In this document: one piece after another, positions 1 through 6,760 of the stretch
Position numbering within the stretch: position 1 is the stretch's first letter
How the letters are laid out: each line of letters begins with the position of its first letter
Source: a virus
Reading direction: 5' to 3' (one strand)
Virus record (IMG/VR): IMGVR_UViG_3300032058_000131
Span: 1-27,147 of that record
DNA: 27,147 nucleotides
Position numbers and translations under genes: made by a program
The notes under the pieces: generated by a model
The model's database searches: none
Told to the model about the DNA's origin: nothing
The model's input: the letters and a program-made list of their open reading frames with translations, nothing else

Positions 1-167
1 AATACAACGGTAAACTGTATGTTAAAATTGAATCGGGGCCAAGAACAGGCAAAATATATCAGCTACCTAAGAGTGCTAACGTTGCAGTGTTTAAAATGTC
101 TGAAAACGGGCCAGCTGTTGCATTTTCCACAACAACCGGCAGTAATGGGGAGATTTTGCTGGTATGA
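1..167 (+). CDS. C-terminal fragment of an unidentified protein (5' end outside window)
   Basis: An open frame runs from the left edge (first full codon at base 3) to a TGA at 165-167, giving 54 residues of a protein whose start lies outside the window. The residues alternate hydrophobic and polar positions (for example KLYVKI and GKIYQL) and end in a Ser/Thr/Gly-rich stretch, as in beta-rich phage structural proteins. Its stop overlaps the ATG of the next small gene as ATGA, which supports real translation of this frame over the other two, which are stop-broken or atypical. I do not recognise the family. A fibre, decoration or tail accessory protein is possible, but only from its position upstream of the packaging genes. 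Confidence 0.55.
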   Translation, partial: YNGKLYVKIESGPRTGKIYQLPKSANVAVFKMSENGPAVAFSTTTGSNGEILLV

Positions 168-238
168 TATGGAAATTTATTGAACTTACCGCGTTTCTGG
201 TAATATGGTTGTTAAGCGCATACTTGTATTTTAACTGA
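164..238 (+). CDS. 24-residue single-pass membrane peptide
   Basis: A tiny ORF encodes 24 residues with a short N-terminal head (MIWKFIE), about 15 hydrophobic residues (TAFLVIWLLSAYLYF) and then Asn. It is predicted to be one transmembrane helix. Its ATG overlaps the preceding TGA as ATGA, and a GGGGAG stands about 11 bases upstream, so translational coupling is likely. It lies just before the holin-like gene. A role in lysis, such as a pinholin-type or holin-modulating peptide, is an inference from the membrane segment and the neighbour. No sequence family is recognised. Confidence 0.5.
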   Translation: MIWKFIELTAFLVIWLLSAYLYFN

Positions 239-250
239 CCGGGGGGTATT

Positions 251-499
251 GTGAACACTTGCGATAAATATGAATGCGTAAAAGCGGGTGAAATTGATGC
301 CATGCTTGCGCGTGTTGTCCGTGTTGAGAATTACCTCTTCGGTTGTAACGGAAACAACGGCTTAAACAGCCGGCTTGTAAAACTTGAGCAGCGTGTTGGC
401 GGGTGGTATAATTTTGTTGAGAAAATTATATACGCTCTTATAGGTGGTATAAGCGTGTTTTTATCTGGTGTTTTATCAAAGTACATAGGGGGTATATGA
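251..499 (+). CDS. Holin-like / XhlA-type membrane protein
   Basis: This 82-residue protein starts with GTG at 251, preceded by a run of six G at 241-246. Residues 11-50 are charged and probably helical or coiled-coil (ARVVRVENYLFG, then SRLVKLEQRV). Residues 57-76 form one hydrophobic segment (IIYALIGGISVFLSGVL), followed by a short tail. A soluble coiled-coil followed by one C-terminal membrane helix is the layout of XhlA-type hemolysin/holin accessory proteins and many phage membrane-bound proteins. In that role it would sit in the inner membrane and help release or activate the endolysin. The endolysin gene lies 2.4 kb downstream, beyond the terminase. The function is inferred from layout only; a structural membrane protein is an alternative. 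Confidence 0.5.
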   Translation: MNTCDKYECVKAGEIDAMLARVVRVENYLFGCNGNNGLNSRLVKLEQRVGGWYNFVEKIIYALIGGISVFLSGVLSKYIGGI

Positions 500-599
500 G
501 TATGCGGAATTTGCGGAAAGGTACTGTAAAGCGGGATTTCGGGGCCATCTGGCTTTGCCTATGATTTCGCAAACTTTTTCGGGAAGGTTTTGGGATTGA
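489..599 (+). other. Open frame without a start codon between the holin-like gene and the terminase block
   Basis: This roughly 100-base gap contains an uninterrupted frame (489-599) whose translation looks protein-like (for example EYAEFAERYCKAGF, then ISQTFSGRFWD). Its TGA (597-599) overlaps the ATG of the next gene as TGATG. It has no ATG, GTG or TTG before an internal ATG at 561. The holin-like gene could run into it by a +1 shift at the GGGGG at 488-492, adding about 36 residues. A competing frame from ATG 502, with that GGGGG as ribosome-binding site at 9-base spacing, encodes only 20 residues. Options are an indel in the read, a +1 frameshift, a noncanonical start, or chance. Confidence 0.35.
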
Positions 600-850
600 T
601 GAGCGTCGAAGAAAGCCGTGAACTTTACTACCGGATACTTGCAGAGAAATTAAGCATTCAGGCGGAGATTGAGAATGAGAAATTGAAGCGAATTCGTAAT
701 GAAAGCGTTGACCGCGCTGTTGTAGAGAAGTTACAGAGTCTTGTGATTGTGCTGTTGCGTGATATACAGAAGCGTTATCCGGATGATGCGGAATTGCGCG
801 ACCGTGTAACTGATTTTGAACTTGAGTGGAACAGGTTACTTAAGCTGTAA
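599..850 (+). CDS. Small helical protein upstream of TerL; possible terminase small subunit
   Basis: This encodes 83 residues from ATG 599. That start is chosen over an in-frame TTG at 590 because GGGAAGG at 581-587 is spaced correctly for it. The protein is highly charged and almost all helical (EESRELYYRILAEKLS, then ENEKLKRIRNES), with no visible metal or nucleotide motif. Its TAA overlaps the ATG of the large terminase, so the two are translationally coupled. By position and size it could be the DNA-recognition (small) terminase subunit, but it is shorter than lambda Nu1 (about 180 residues) and no winged-helix motif is obvious. A packaging accessory protein is equally possible. Confidence 0.45.
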   Translation: MSVEESRELYYRILAEKLSIQAEIENEKLKRIRNESVDRAVVEKLQSLVIVLLRDIQKRYPDDAELRDRVTDFELEWNRLLKL

Positions 851-2586
851 TGTTTGTTTTACCGTCGATACGGCAGTTTGCTGAAGAGCGCTTGGTGATA
901 CCGTCAGGCGTTCGCGGTGGCATGCGTTATCGTAGAGATGTTAATCCGGTAACGCATGGTGTTTTTGATATATATGATGCGTTTTTGAATGATCAGGAAG
1001 CGCGGGAGTTATTTTTGGTTGCCGGCAATCAGGTTGGAAAAACGCTGTCGCTTATTGCGTTGGGTGTATATGTGCTAACGGAGTTGCGGGAAGACTTGCT
1101 TGTGTTTGGGCCGACGCTTCAGGTGGCTCAGGCGGTTGGTGGTGAAATGATCCGTGTTATGGATCATATGGGTGTTAAGTATGAACGTGGTACGTATAAC
1201 TGCCGGCTTGAGAATGGTACGGTATTAACATGGCGTGGTCAAAGTGACGCGCAGCGAAGTCAGGTAACGGCGCGCATAGTTCTTGTTACGGAGGCGGAGA
1301 AGATCAGGCAAAAGCGAACTGAAGAAGCGCATCCCATTGATCAGATTCGGGCGCGTACCATGTCGTTTTCCAATGGAAAGATAGTATTTGAGAGTACGCT
1401 GACGAGTGAAACGGGTGTAATGTGGCGTGGTTATAATGAAGCTGAAGTGCGGTATCGTTTTCATCATCGCTGTTATGAATGTGGTTCTTTATTTTTGCCG
1501 GATGTAGCTGGGTGTTTTTCGGATTCTTATGCATGTACTGTTTGCGGTTCGCTGCTGACTGGCCGGCGTCGCTGTGTAAGCGAGGGTGAATTTGTACGTG
1601 AAGGTGAACCGTGTGGAAGAACGTATGGTATACGGTACACGGCGTTTGATGGTCTTCTTATTGACCCGCTGGCTACGATGTGCGTGTTACGGGACAGTAA
1701 GGACATAAACGATCTTCGCCGGTTATATTTGCAGTTTTTAGCTGAACCGCCGAAGATTGTTTTTGTTGCGCCAAGCGATCCAACTGTGTTTATACACCGT
1801 CGCGGTCAGGTTAATCCGGAAGACTTCTGGGCTGTTGGTGTTGACGTTGGTTCTTCCGTGTCACATTGGGTGCTGCTTACGTATACGCCCGGCGAGCGCC
1901 ATATTAAAATTACAGATTTCGGCAAGTGTCGCGGTTCGATAAAAGATCAGGTGAACATGCTGGCGTCGATAATCAGCGGGTTGAATGATCGTGGTGTGCT
2001 GCTTTTTGATTATGGTTTCAATGGTGCTCATCTGGTACGTTTATGGAACAGTCTTGAACCTCGTCAGCGTGTTTTGCCTGTACGTGGTATAAGTGAACGT
2101 AGTTTTGTTATCGACCCGAACACGGACATCAGTTATGGTGATTTCTGGCGTTATCGTCGCATGAAGGGTAGTGGAACGTATGGTATTCAGGTGTATACCG
2201 TTTCAGCGAAGGATGCGGTGTTTGGTTTGTTGTACAGTAGTCGTCTTGTTATTTTTGCCAATGACGGCAAGGACGTAACGATAAAGTATTTCACCGATTC
2301 GATATGCAGAAGCGAGCGTCCGATTGAGAAGAATGGCCTGCGTGTATATGAGCTTGTCGGTACTTCAAACCACTATTTTGATGCTACGGTGTATGCTCTT
2401 ACCGGTTTGCTGTTTGCAGGGGCGCCGGTTGATTTGAGTGGTTTGCCGCGGGTTGAGGCTGCGGGTGTTGTGTATGACGGTAACGTTGATGATCTTACGT
2501 CTGGTGATATAGACATTGTTGAGAATGTAAAACACCAGAGAAGGTTGCGCATGAAATCGACGATAGACAAAGGAGCGTTAATATGA
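850..2586 (+). CDS. terL: Terminase large subunit, GpA type
   Basis: This is the ATP-driven packaging motor and headful/cos nuclease that threads DNA through the portal. The 578 residues carry an N-terminal ATPase domain with Walker A at 59-65 (GNQVGKT). A Walker B-like strand at 142-148 (RIVLVTE) has Thr where the family usually has Asp. A treble-clef-like CxxC...CxxC (C208, C211, C229, C232), as in lambda GpA relatives, joins it to a C-terminal RNase H-like nuclease. Likely nuclease acidic residues are D332 (GVDVG), D387 (LLFDYG) and D511 in the typical NHxxDA motif. Length is close to the GpA family (about 600-640). ATG 850 overlaps the preceding TAA, and the stop overlaps the next ATG as ATGA, so it belongs to a coupled packaging operon. 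Confidence 0.93.
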   Translation: MFVLPSIRQFAEERLVIPSGVRGGMRYRRDVNPVTHGVFDIYDAFLNDQEARELFLVAGNQVGKTLSLIALGVYVLTELREDLLVFGPTLQVAQAVGGEMIRVMDHMGVKYERGTYNCRLENGTVLTWRGQSDAQRSQVTARIVLVTEAEKIRQKRTEEAHPIDQIRARTMSFSNGKIVFESTLTSETGVMWRGYNEAEVRYRFHHRCYECGSLFLPDVAGCFSDSYACTVCGSLLTGRRRCVSEGEFVREGEPCGRTYGIRYTAFDGLLIDPLATMCVLRDSKDINDLRRLYLQFLAEPPKIVFVAPSDPTVFIHRRGQVNPEDFWAVGVDVGSSVSHWVLLTYTPGERHIKITDFGKCRGSIKDQVNMLASIISGLNDRGVLLFDYGFNGAHLVRLWNSLEPRQRVLPVRGISERSFVIDPNTDISYGDFWRYRRMKGSGTYGIQVYTVSAKDAVFGLLYSSRLVIFANDGKDVTIKYFTDSICRSERPIEKNGLRVYELVGTSNHYFDATVYALTGLLFAGAPVDLSGLPRVEAAGVVYDGNVDDLTSGDIDIVENVKHQRRLRMKSTIDKGALI

Positions 2587-2864
2587 TATATTCGCCGCCT
2601 GTTGTTATCAATAATATTGATGAGGCGCTTGCCTTGTATAATGGGAGTTTGCCGTGGGAGGAAGACCCCATTCGCGCTCGCAATGTGCTTGCCGCGCTTG
2701 AGTATATTCTGTTGAATCGTCCGCAGCAGTCTCAACTGGCGCAATTGGGTATGAGTTTCGAGCGTGTACGGGAAGAGCTTGACAGGGTACGCGGGTATCT
2801 GGGCTTGGCTGATGTTGAACACAAGCATTACTTTCAGCGGGTTAATACTACCGGCATTGTGTAA
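2583..2864 (+). CDS. Small helical protein after TerL; gpW-like head-tail joining candidate
   Basis: This encodes 93 residues, with its ATG overlapping the TerL stop (ATGA) and its own stop overlapping the endolysin ATG (TAATG). After a short extended N terminus the middle is helical (ARNVLAALEYILLNR), followed by a turn and a second charged helix (FERVREELDRVRGYLG). In lambda-like gene order the small gene between the large terminase and the portal is gpW, which stabilises packaged DNA and completes the head. The size and two-helix layout fit that kind of protein, but no diagnostic residues are visible and the assignment rests on synteny. Confidence 0.45.
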   Translation: MIYSPPVVINNIDEALALYNGSLPWEEDPIRARNVLAALEYILLNRPQQSQLAQLGMSFERVREELDRVRGYLGLADVEHKHYFQRVNTTGIV

Positions 2865-3430
2865 TGACTATACTTATAGGTGTATGCGCCATGTTGAACA
2901 TGTTGAACAAGGGAACGATAAACGATTGTGTAAGATATGTTATTCAGAACGAGGGTGGATATTCAAACCATCGTTCTGATTATGGTGGTGAAACGTATTG
3001 GGGTATAACGAAGGCTTTTGCTCAAGAGAATGGTGTACCTTGGCCGCCAAGCAGAAGGGATGCAGAACAGGCATACGAAGCTATTGGGAAGAAGTTTGGT
3101 GTTTTTTATCTTGATGGTCCTACGGCGAAGTTTCTTTTAGATGGCTGTGTATTGTTCGGGTTCAGGCGTTTTATCGGGTGGTTTCAGGGCGCGATAAATG
3201 CGTGTTGTGGTAGTAGTCTTGTGGTGGATGGTGTTATAGGCCCGAAGACTGTAGCCGCTTATTCTGCTTGTAATAAACGTGTTGTTATAAGGCGTTTACA
3301 TGAACATGTAAGGTCTTATCATATTGCGGTTGTGTCTCGTGACAGAAGTCAGTTGGCGTTTTTACGCGGGTGGCTTGTACGTGCAGAGAGCAGATACAAC
3401 GAGTTTCTGAAGGGGCTTGAAAATGGCTGA
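2864..3430 (+). CDS. Endolysin, GH108-type N-acetylmuramidase with peptidoglycan-binding C terminus
   Basis: This enzyme cleaves the glycan backbone of peptidoglycan to lyse the host. The 188 residues contain the GH108 signature ENEGGYSNHRSDYGGET-like region at 28-44, with catalytic Glu E30 in NEGGYS, then YWGIT at 45-49. A C-terminal domain carries VVDGVIGPKTVAAY at 120-133, typical of the PG_binding_3 module. The length matches the family (about 170-190). ATG 2864 overlaps the previous stop. The N terminus also contains an in-frame tandem 9-base repeat (ATGTTGAAC twice at 2891-2908) giving alternative starts at M10 and M13. No convincing signal peptide is present, so release should need a holin. 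Its place between TerL and portal is unusual. Confidence 0.88.
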   Translation: MTILIGVCAMLNMLNKGTINDCVRYVIQNEGGYSNHRSDYGGETYWGITKAFAQENGVPWPPSRRDAEQAYEAIGKKFGVFYLDGPTAKFLLDGCVLFGFRRFIGWFQGAINACCGSSLVVDGVIGPKTVAAYSACNKRVVIRRLHEHVRSYHIAVVSRDRSQLAFLRGWLVRAESRYNEFLKGLENG

Positions 3431-4370
3431 TCAGATTATAACATTATTGCGCCGTAGTGGTATTCGACCGGAAACGCTTGAAACGTATAACATGCAGCAG
3501 AGTACACGACTGGATCGTGTACTTTATTGCAGAAAGTTCTATAAAGACAGCATGCTGTTTCGCACCATTGTTAACCGTATTATTGATATGGTTAATGTAT
3601 ATGGTGCTAATATTGTAAGTGCTCCCGATATTGTGACGAACGAGTTTCTTGTAAACGCATTGAGGGAGTATCTGCTTACCGGTGAAATTCTGTTTTACGT
3701 ACCGACGAATCAGCTGCTTGAGTCCGAGCGTGTGGAGTACGAGGTTGATGAAGAGACAGGAGAAGTGACGCGTGTTATGTTTGATGGGGAATTTGAGATT
3801 GACTATGACGGCATAATTGGGGAGTATGAGTACTTACGTCCGTCTGCTGTACGTGGGGAGCCGCCGTTTGCGGTGGTGTTGCCGTGGGTTGTTCAGATCA
3901 GCTCTCTCATGTATGCACAGATTCGTGCAGCTGAAATCGGCTCCCGTTTGCTGGCGCGTATTGTGACGGGTGTTGGTGGTATTAATTCTGAAGACCCGGA
4001 GTTGCAGCTAAGTGAGGATACGTATATTTTGCGTACAAATAACCCACAGGATGCTATTGACTTTCCGAAGTATCAGCCCGCTGATTTTACGGTGCAGATG
4101 AAGACACTGCTTCGTCAGGTTTCAGCGGCATGTGGTATGCCGTATGAGGTTCTGATGAGTGATTTCACGGAAGCGAATTTCAGTCAATCTAAAGCGGCGT
4201 TTATTTCAGCGCGATATGAGATTAATCGATATCGCGGGTTTATAGACAGATTTGTTAACCGTATTGGTAATACCGTTATTGAATGGCCGGATGTTGAGAG
4301 TCTTGATTTTCTTGATCAGGCGAAGGCTGCTGCGATTATGAGTAATATAAACACGGTGGAGGGTGCATGA
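3423..4370 (+). CDS. Portal protein, lambda gpB family (short)
   Basis: This forms the portal ring at the capsid vertex, through which DNA enters and to which the tail joins. The 315-residue protein matches the second half of lambda-type portals: a proline-tryptophan element leading into a long helix (LPWVVQISSLMYAQIRAAEI), the NPQDAIDFPKYQPADF region, then the diagnostic CGMPYEVLMSDFTEANFSQSK and FIDRFVNRIGN. ATG 3423 is preferred over the in-frame TTG 3417 because AGGGG lies seven bases upstream. It overlaps the endolysin end by eight bases. Lambda gpB has 533 residues, so the N-terminal clip/wing portion is much reduced. The frame is intact, so this appears to be a compact version and not a broken gene. 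Confidence 0.82.
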   Translation: MADQIITLLRRSGIRPETLETYNMQQSTRLDRVLYCRKFYKDSMLFRTIVNRIIDMVNVYGANIVSAPDIVTNEFLVNALREYLLTGEILFYVPTNQLLESERVEYEVDEETGEVTRVMFDGEFEIDYDGIIGEYEYLRPSAVRGEPPFAVVLPWVVQISSLMYAQIRAAEIGSRLLARIVTGVGGINSEDPELQLSEDTYILRTNNPQDAIDFPKYQPADFTVQMKTLLRQVSAACGMPYEVLMSDFTEANFSQSKAAFISARYEINRYRGFIDRFVNRIGNTVIEWPDVESLDFLDQAKAAAIMSNINTVEGA

Positions 4371-4371
4371 T

Positions 4372-4455
4372 ATGTTTGAATTTATTGTATCTGTTTCCGG
4401 TGTTGTGTTTATTCTATATTTGATTATTCAGTTTATTTTAGGAGGTATATACTGA
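4372..4455 (+). CDS. 27-residue single-pass membrane peptide
   Basis: A tiny ORF between portal and protease encodes MFEFIVSVSG followed by a strongly hydrophobic stretch (VVFILYLIIQFILGG). This is one predicted transmembrane helix covering nearly the whole product. It has a very good Shine-Dalgarno (GGAGGG at 4358-4363, eight bases before ATG), and its TGA overlaps the next ATG (TGATG). Its 3' end contains the AGGAGG used by the protease gene. It may exist mainly for coupling, or may act in lysis with the other small membrane proteins; neither is proven. No family is recognised. Confidence 0.55.
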   Translation: MFEFIVSVSGVVFILYLIIQFILGGIY

Positions 4456-5453
4456 TGAAATACTGGGCGAGCATAGAGTTGCCGGAAGGTGATATTCCGG
4501 TTGCTTTAGCCGGGAGAGGTGGTGCAGCTCCATCATGGTTTTACCGTGATGTTGATGGTGTAAGGGAAATTGGCATAACTGGGGCACTGTATCCGGTTGG
4601 TGATGAGGCGCTTGGTGTTATTGGATACGACTGGATACTTGACGCGATTAATGGGGTCGACAGTGTAAGGCTGTTTATTGATTCGCCCGGTGGTGTGGTG
4701 CATCCGGCTCTTGAGCGTATTATGCGTCGGTTGCAGGGTATTGATTCTGAGGCTATTATTACCGGCACATGTGCGTCGGCAGCGTATTTCATTGGCCGAA
4801 GCTGTAAGAGGCTTATTAGCGACGGTTATACGACAGAGGTTGGCGGCATAGGCGCGTATGTTTTGCTGTGGGATTTTGGTGAAGCCAACAAGAACAGGGG
4901 CGTGAGGCCGATTAAGATTAAAATCGGTGAAATGAAGGGGATAGGAGCCGGTGGAGAGTACACACAGGCTGAAATAGATGAGGTTTATCGTGAACTGAAG
5001 GATATTTTTGATGGCTACATGAATATACTTGGGAGCAAGTATGCACAATTTGCGGACGGTCGGGTTTACACTGCGGTAAGGGCCTTTGAGATGGGTCTTA
5101 TTGACGGTGTAACGCCGGCAATTTACACGGGAGAAGATGCTATGGCTAACGATGCTGATGATGTGATTGTGGAGCAGGCTGATGCTTGCGAACAGGAGAC
5201 ACGGGCTGAAGCTTGTGAAGTAGAAATGAAAGCGGAAGAACCGGTTAAAGATGTTGAGCAGAAGGCAGAGGAACCGGTGGAAGAGAAGGTTATGAAGAAG
5301 CTTCCGGTTCGTCGGGTAAGTGACGACTTTGCACCGGAAAGGCTTTTCTATAAGCTTCTGGAAATTCATAAAACACGAACGGCTGCGTGGGCCGCGCTGG
5401 AGCGAATTAATCAGGAAGCGTATATGAAGTTGCGTAACAAATTGCATTTTTAA
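4455..5453 (+). CDS. Capsid maturation protease, peptidase S49 (lambda gpC-like), with C-terminal scaffold region
   Basis: This protease degrades scaffold and itself during prohead maturation. Residues about 35-220 form a ClpP/SppA-like S49 domain: the SPGG strand-turn at 77-80, the nucleophile S108 in TCASAAY, and the likely general base K161 in GEMKGIG, followed by the helix YTQAEIDEVYREL. Residues 225-285 are acidic, low complexity and contain KAEEPV twice. The last about 45 residues are basic and helical (ERINQEAYMKLRNKLHF). AGGAGG lies at 4440-4445, nine bases before the ATG. The S49-acidic-basic layout matches lambda C, whose 3' part is separately translated as scaffold Nu3; see the nested feature at 5142. 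Confidence 0.88.
   Translation: MKYWASIELPEGDIPVALAGRGGAAPSWFYRDVDGVREIGITGALYPVGDEALGVIGYDWILDAINGVDSVRLFIDSPGGVVHPALERIMRRLQGIDSEAIITGTCASAAYFIGRSCKRLISDGYTTEVGGIGAYVLLWDFGEANKNRGVRPIKIKIGEMKGIGAGGEYTQAEIDEVYRELKDIFDGYMNILGSKYAQFADGRVYTAVRAFEMGLIDGVTPAIYTGEDAMANDADDVIVEQADACEQETRAEACEVEMKAEEPVKDVEQKAEEPVEEKVMKKLPVRRVSDDFAPERLFYKLLEIHKTRTAAWAALERINQEAYMKLRNKLHF
5142..5453 (+). CDS. Nested scaffold protein started inside the protease gene (Nu3-like)
   Basis: In frame with the protease, ATG 5142 (protease residue M230) is preceded by GGGAGA, with GGAG at 5130-5133 and eight bases of spacing. It starts right after the S49 domain ends. The predicted product has 103 residues: an acidic, Glu-rich, probably helical N-terminal half and a basic C-terminal helix. 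That is the charge layout of scaffolding proteins whose C terminus touches the capsid protein. Lambda C/Nu3 has the same nested arrangement, and no separate scaffold gene is present between protease and major capsid protein here. The internal start is an inference from the strong ribosome site and synteny. Confidence 0.6.
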   Translation: MANDADDVIVEQADACEQETRAEACEVEMKAEEPVKDVEQKAEEPVEEKVMKKLPVRRVSDDFAPERLFYKLLEIHKTRTAAWAALERINQEAYMKLRNKLHF

Positions 5454-5477
5454 CTGTAAAACGAAAGGGTTAATAAT

Positions 5478-6416
5478 ATGGCTATTTCTTGGAGTACTAA
5501 TGCTGAAATTAGGCGGGATTTGACTGATGCTTTCATTGAGGCTGCTGCACCGGCGGCAGCGTATCGGGTTGTGTTTTCGCCGTTGCCTGTTCCGTCTCGT
5601 GTAGGAGCGATTAAGGTTGCACCATTCAGCAGTATTGCTGTTGCACCGACTTCAATTACGCGCAGCCCCAATACAGAGTATACTGAAGGTACACTGTCCC
5701 TTACTTCTGTGCTGTATGAATGCACGGATGTGGGCCTTCAGATGTCGATGGATATTGCTGAGGAATATCCGGTTAACATCGAAATGGCTATGGCTCAAGC
5801 ACTTCGCTTTAAGCTGGAGTCAGCGGCGGAGGCTCTTGCTGTAAACGTGTTGTTTAATTCGACCACAGGGGCTGTACGTGCTGCGAATAACAATATTCTA
5901 GCTGTGACTACGGCATGGAATGCAGTTGGGAGTACGCCTATTGCAGATGTGGCGGCGGCTTATGAGGTGGCCACGGCCGCATCCGGTGGTATTACCCCGA
6001 ACACGCTGGTGCTTTCTCCGGCGGCGTTTTTGGCGTTGAAGGGGCACCCGGATATTATTGCCCGTTTACCCGTCACCGTTCTTCGTGGTGATAATGAGAT
6101 TGAACAGGCTCTTGCCGGTGTGTTTGGAATTCAGAACATTATTGTGAGCCGCGTGGGCACGCCCTCCGGTTATGCTTGGCCTGCCGGTACTGCCCTTCTT
6201 GCGGTAACGGCTCCGGCCAATTCTCTTGCCTCAACGCCAGCCGCGTGTCGGCTTGTTTATTGGTCTGAAGACGGTGACATCAGCCGCGAGGGTTGGGTTG
6301 TTGAGTCGTATGACAAGATTGAGACACGCTCGCATGTTATCCGTGCTCGTCGTAACGCGGGTCATGTTGTGATTTCGCCGCGCGGTCTGTTTGGCCTTAC
6401 CGGAGTCGTCTCGTAA
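5478..6416 (+). CDS. Major capsid protein (HK97 fold)
   Basis: This is the shell subunit of the head, 312 residues. The central part matches a widespread prophage capsid family: a long helix (MAMAQALRFKLESAAEALAV), a strand and loop ending in TTAWNAVGSTPIADV, then GGITPNTLVLSPAAFLALKG and HPDIIARL, followed by FGIQNIIVSRVG. Pro-Asn-Thr-Leu-Val-Leu followed by HPDI is characteristic. The N terminus lacks a long coiled-coil delta domain, in keeping with a separate scaffold. AAAGGG at 5464-5469 stands eight bases before ATG. It directly follows the protease gene. No obvious separate decoration protein gene (lambda gpD type) is present. Confidence 0.88.
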   Translation: MAISWSTNAEIRRDLTDAFIEAAAPAAAYRVVFSPLPVPSRVGAIKVAPFSSIAVAPTSITRSPNTEYTEGTLSLTSVLYECTDVGLQMSMDIAEEYPVNIEMAMAQALRFKLESAAEALAVNVLFNSTTGAVRAANNNILAVTTAWNAVGSTPIADVAAAYEVATAASGGITPNTLVLSPAAFLALKGHPDIIARLPVTVLRGDNEIEQALAGVFGIQNIIVSRVGTPSGYAWPAGTALLAVTAPANSLASTPAACRLVYWSEDGDISREGWVVESYDKIETRSHVIRARRNAGHVVISPRGLFGLTGVVS

Positions 6417-6760
6417 TGTTGTTACAGGGGCTGAAAAATATTTGGCCCTTCATGCGTTCGGTGTGTGGTGGTGTAGTTCGCACATATACGGATTACACCA
6501 CCGCCACCTATAGCGAATGGGAGGCGATTGTGTTCCCGGGGTATGCATCAACGGGTATTTCTGCTTCTCTTGGTTTTACAGAAGAAGCGGATTATATATG
6601 TGTTATCAGAGCCCCATACTATTCAACACGTGCGGCTAAATACGCCAGTATAAGCAATGAGAATCACAGTAGAAAATACGTTATCAAAAGGTGGTCTGAC
6701 GTTGTGGGCGGCTTTTTGATCGTTACACTTGTAAAAACAAGGAGTGAAGAGGCGTTATGA
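6416..6760 (+). CDS. Neck protein candidate (head-tail connector), unknown family
   Basis: This encodes 114 residues, with its ATG overlapping the capsid stop (TAATG) and its TGA overlapping the next ATG (ATGA). The sequence is a mix of short strands and loops rich in Tyr, Ser and Thr (TYTDYTTATYSEWEAIVFPGY, in part), with no nucleotide or metal motif. Between the major capsid protein and the tail tube, siphoviruses normally encode the adaptor, stopper and tail-completion proteins. This first gene of three is therefore a likely connector component. Family membership is not recognisable by eye. Confidence 0.4.
   Translation: MLLQGLKNIWPFMRSVCGGVVRTYTDYTTATYSEWEAIVFPGYASTGISASLGFTEEADYICVIRAPYYSTRAAKYASISNENHSRKYVIKRWSDVVGGFLIVTLVKTRSEEAL

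Noticed and set aside
4533-5447. 304-residue minus-strand open frame opposite the protease gene
   Set aside because: It is fully antisense to a well-supported S49 gene, lacks a recognisable domain and reflects low stop frequency on the opposite strand.
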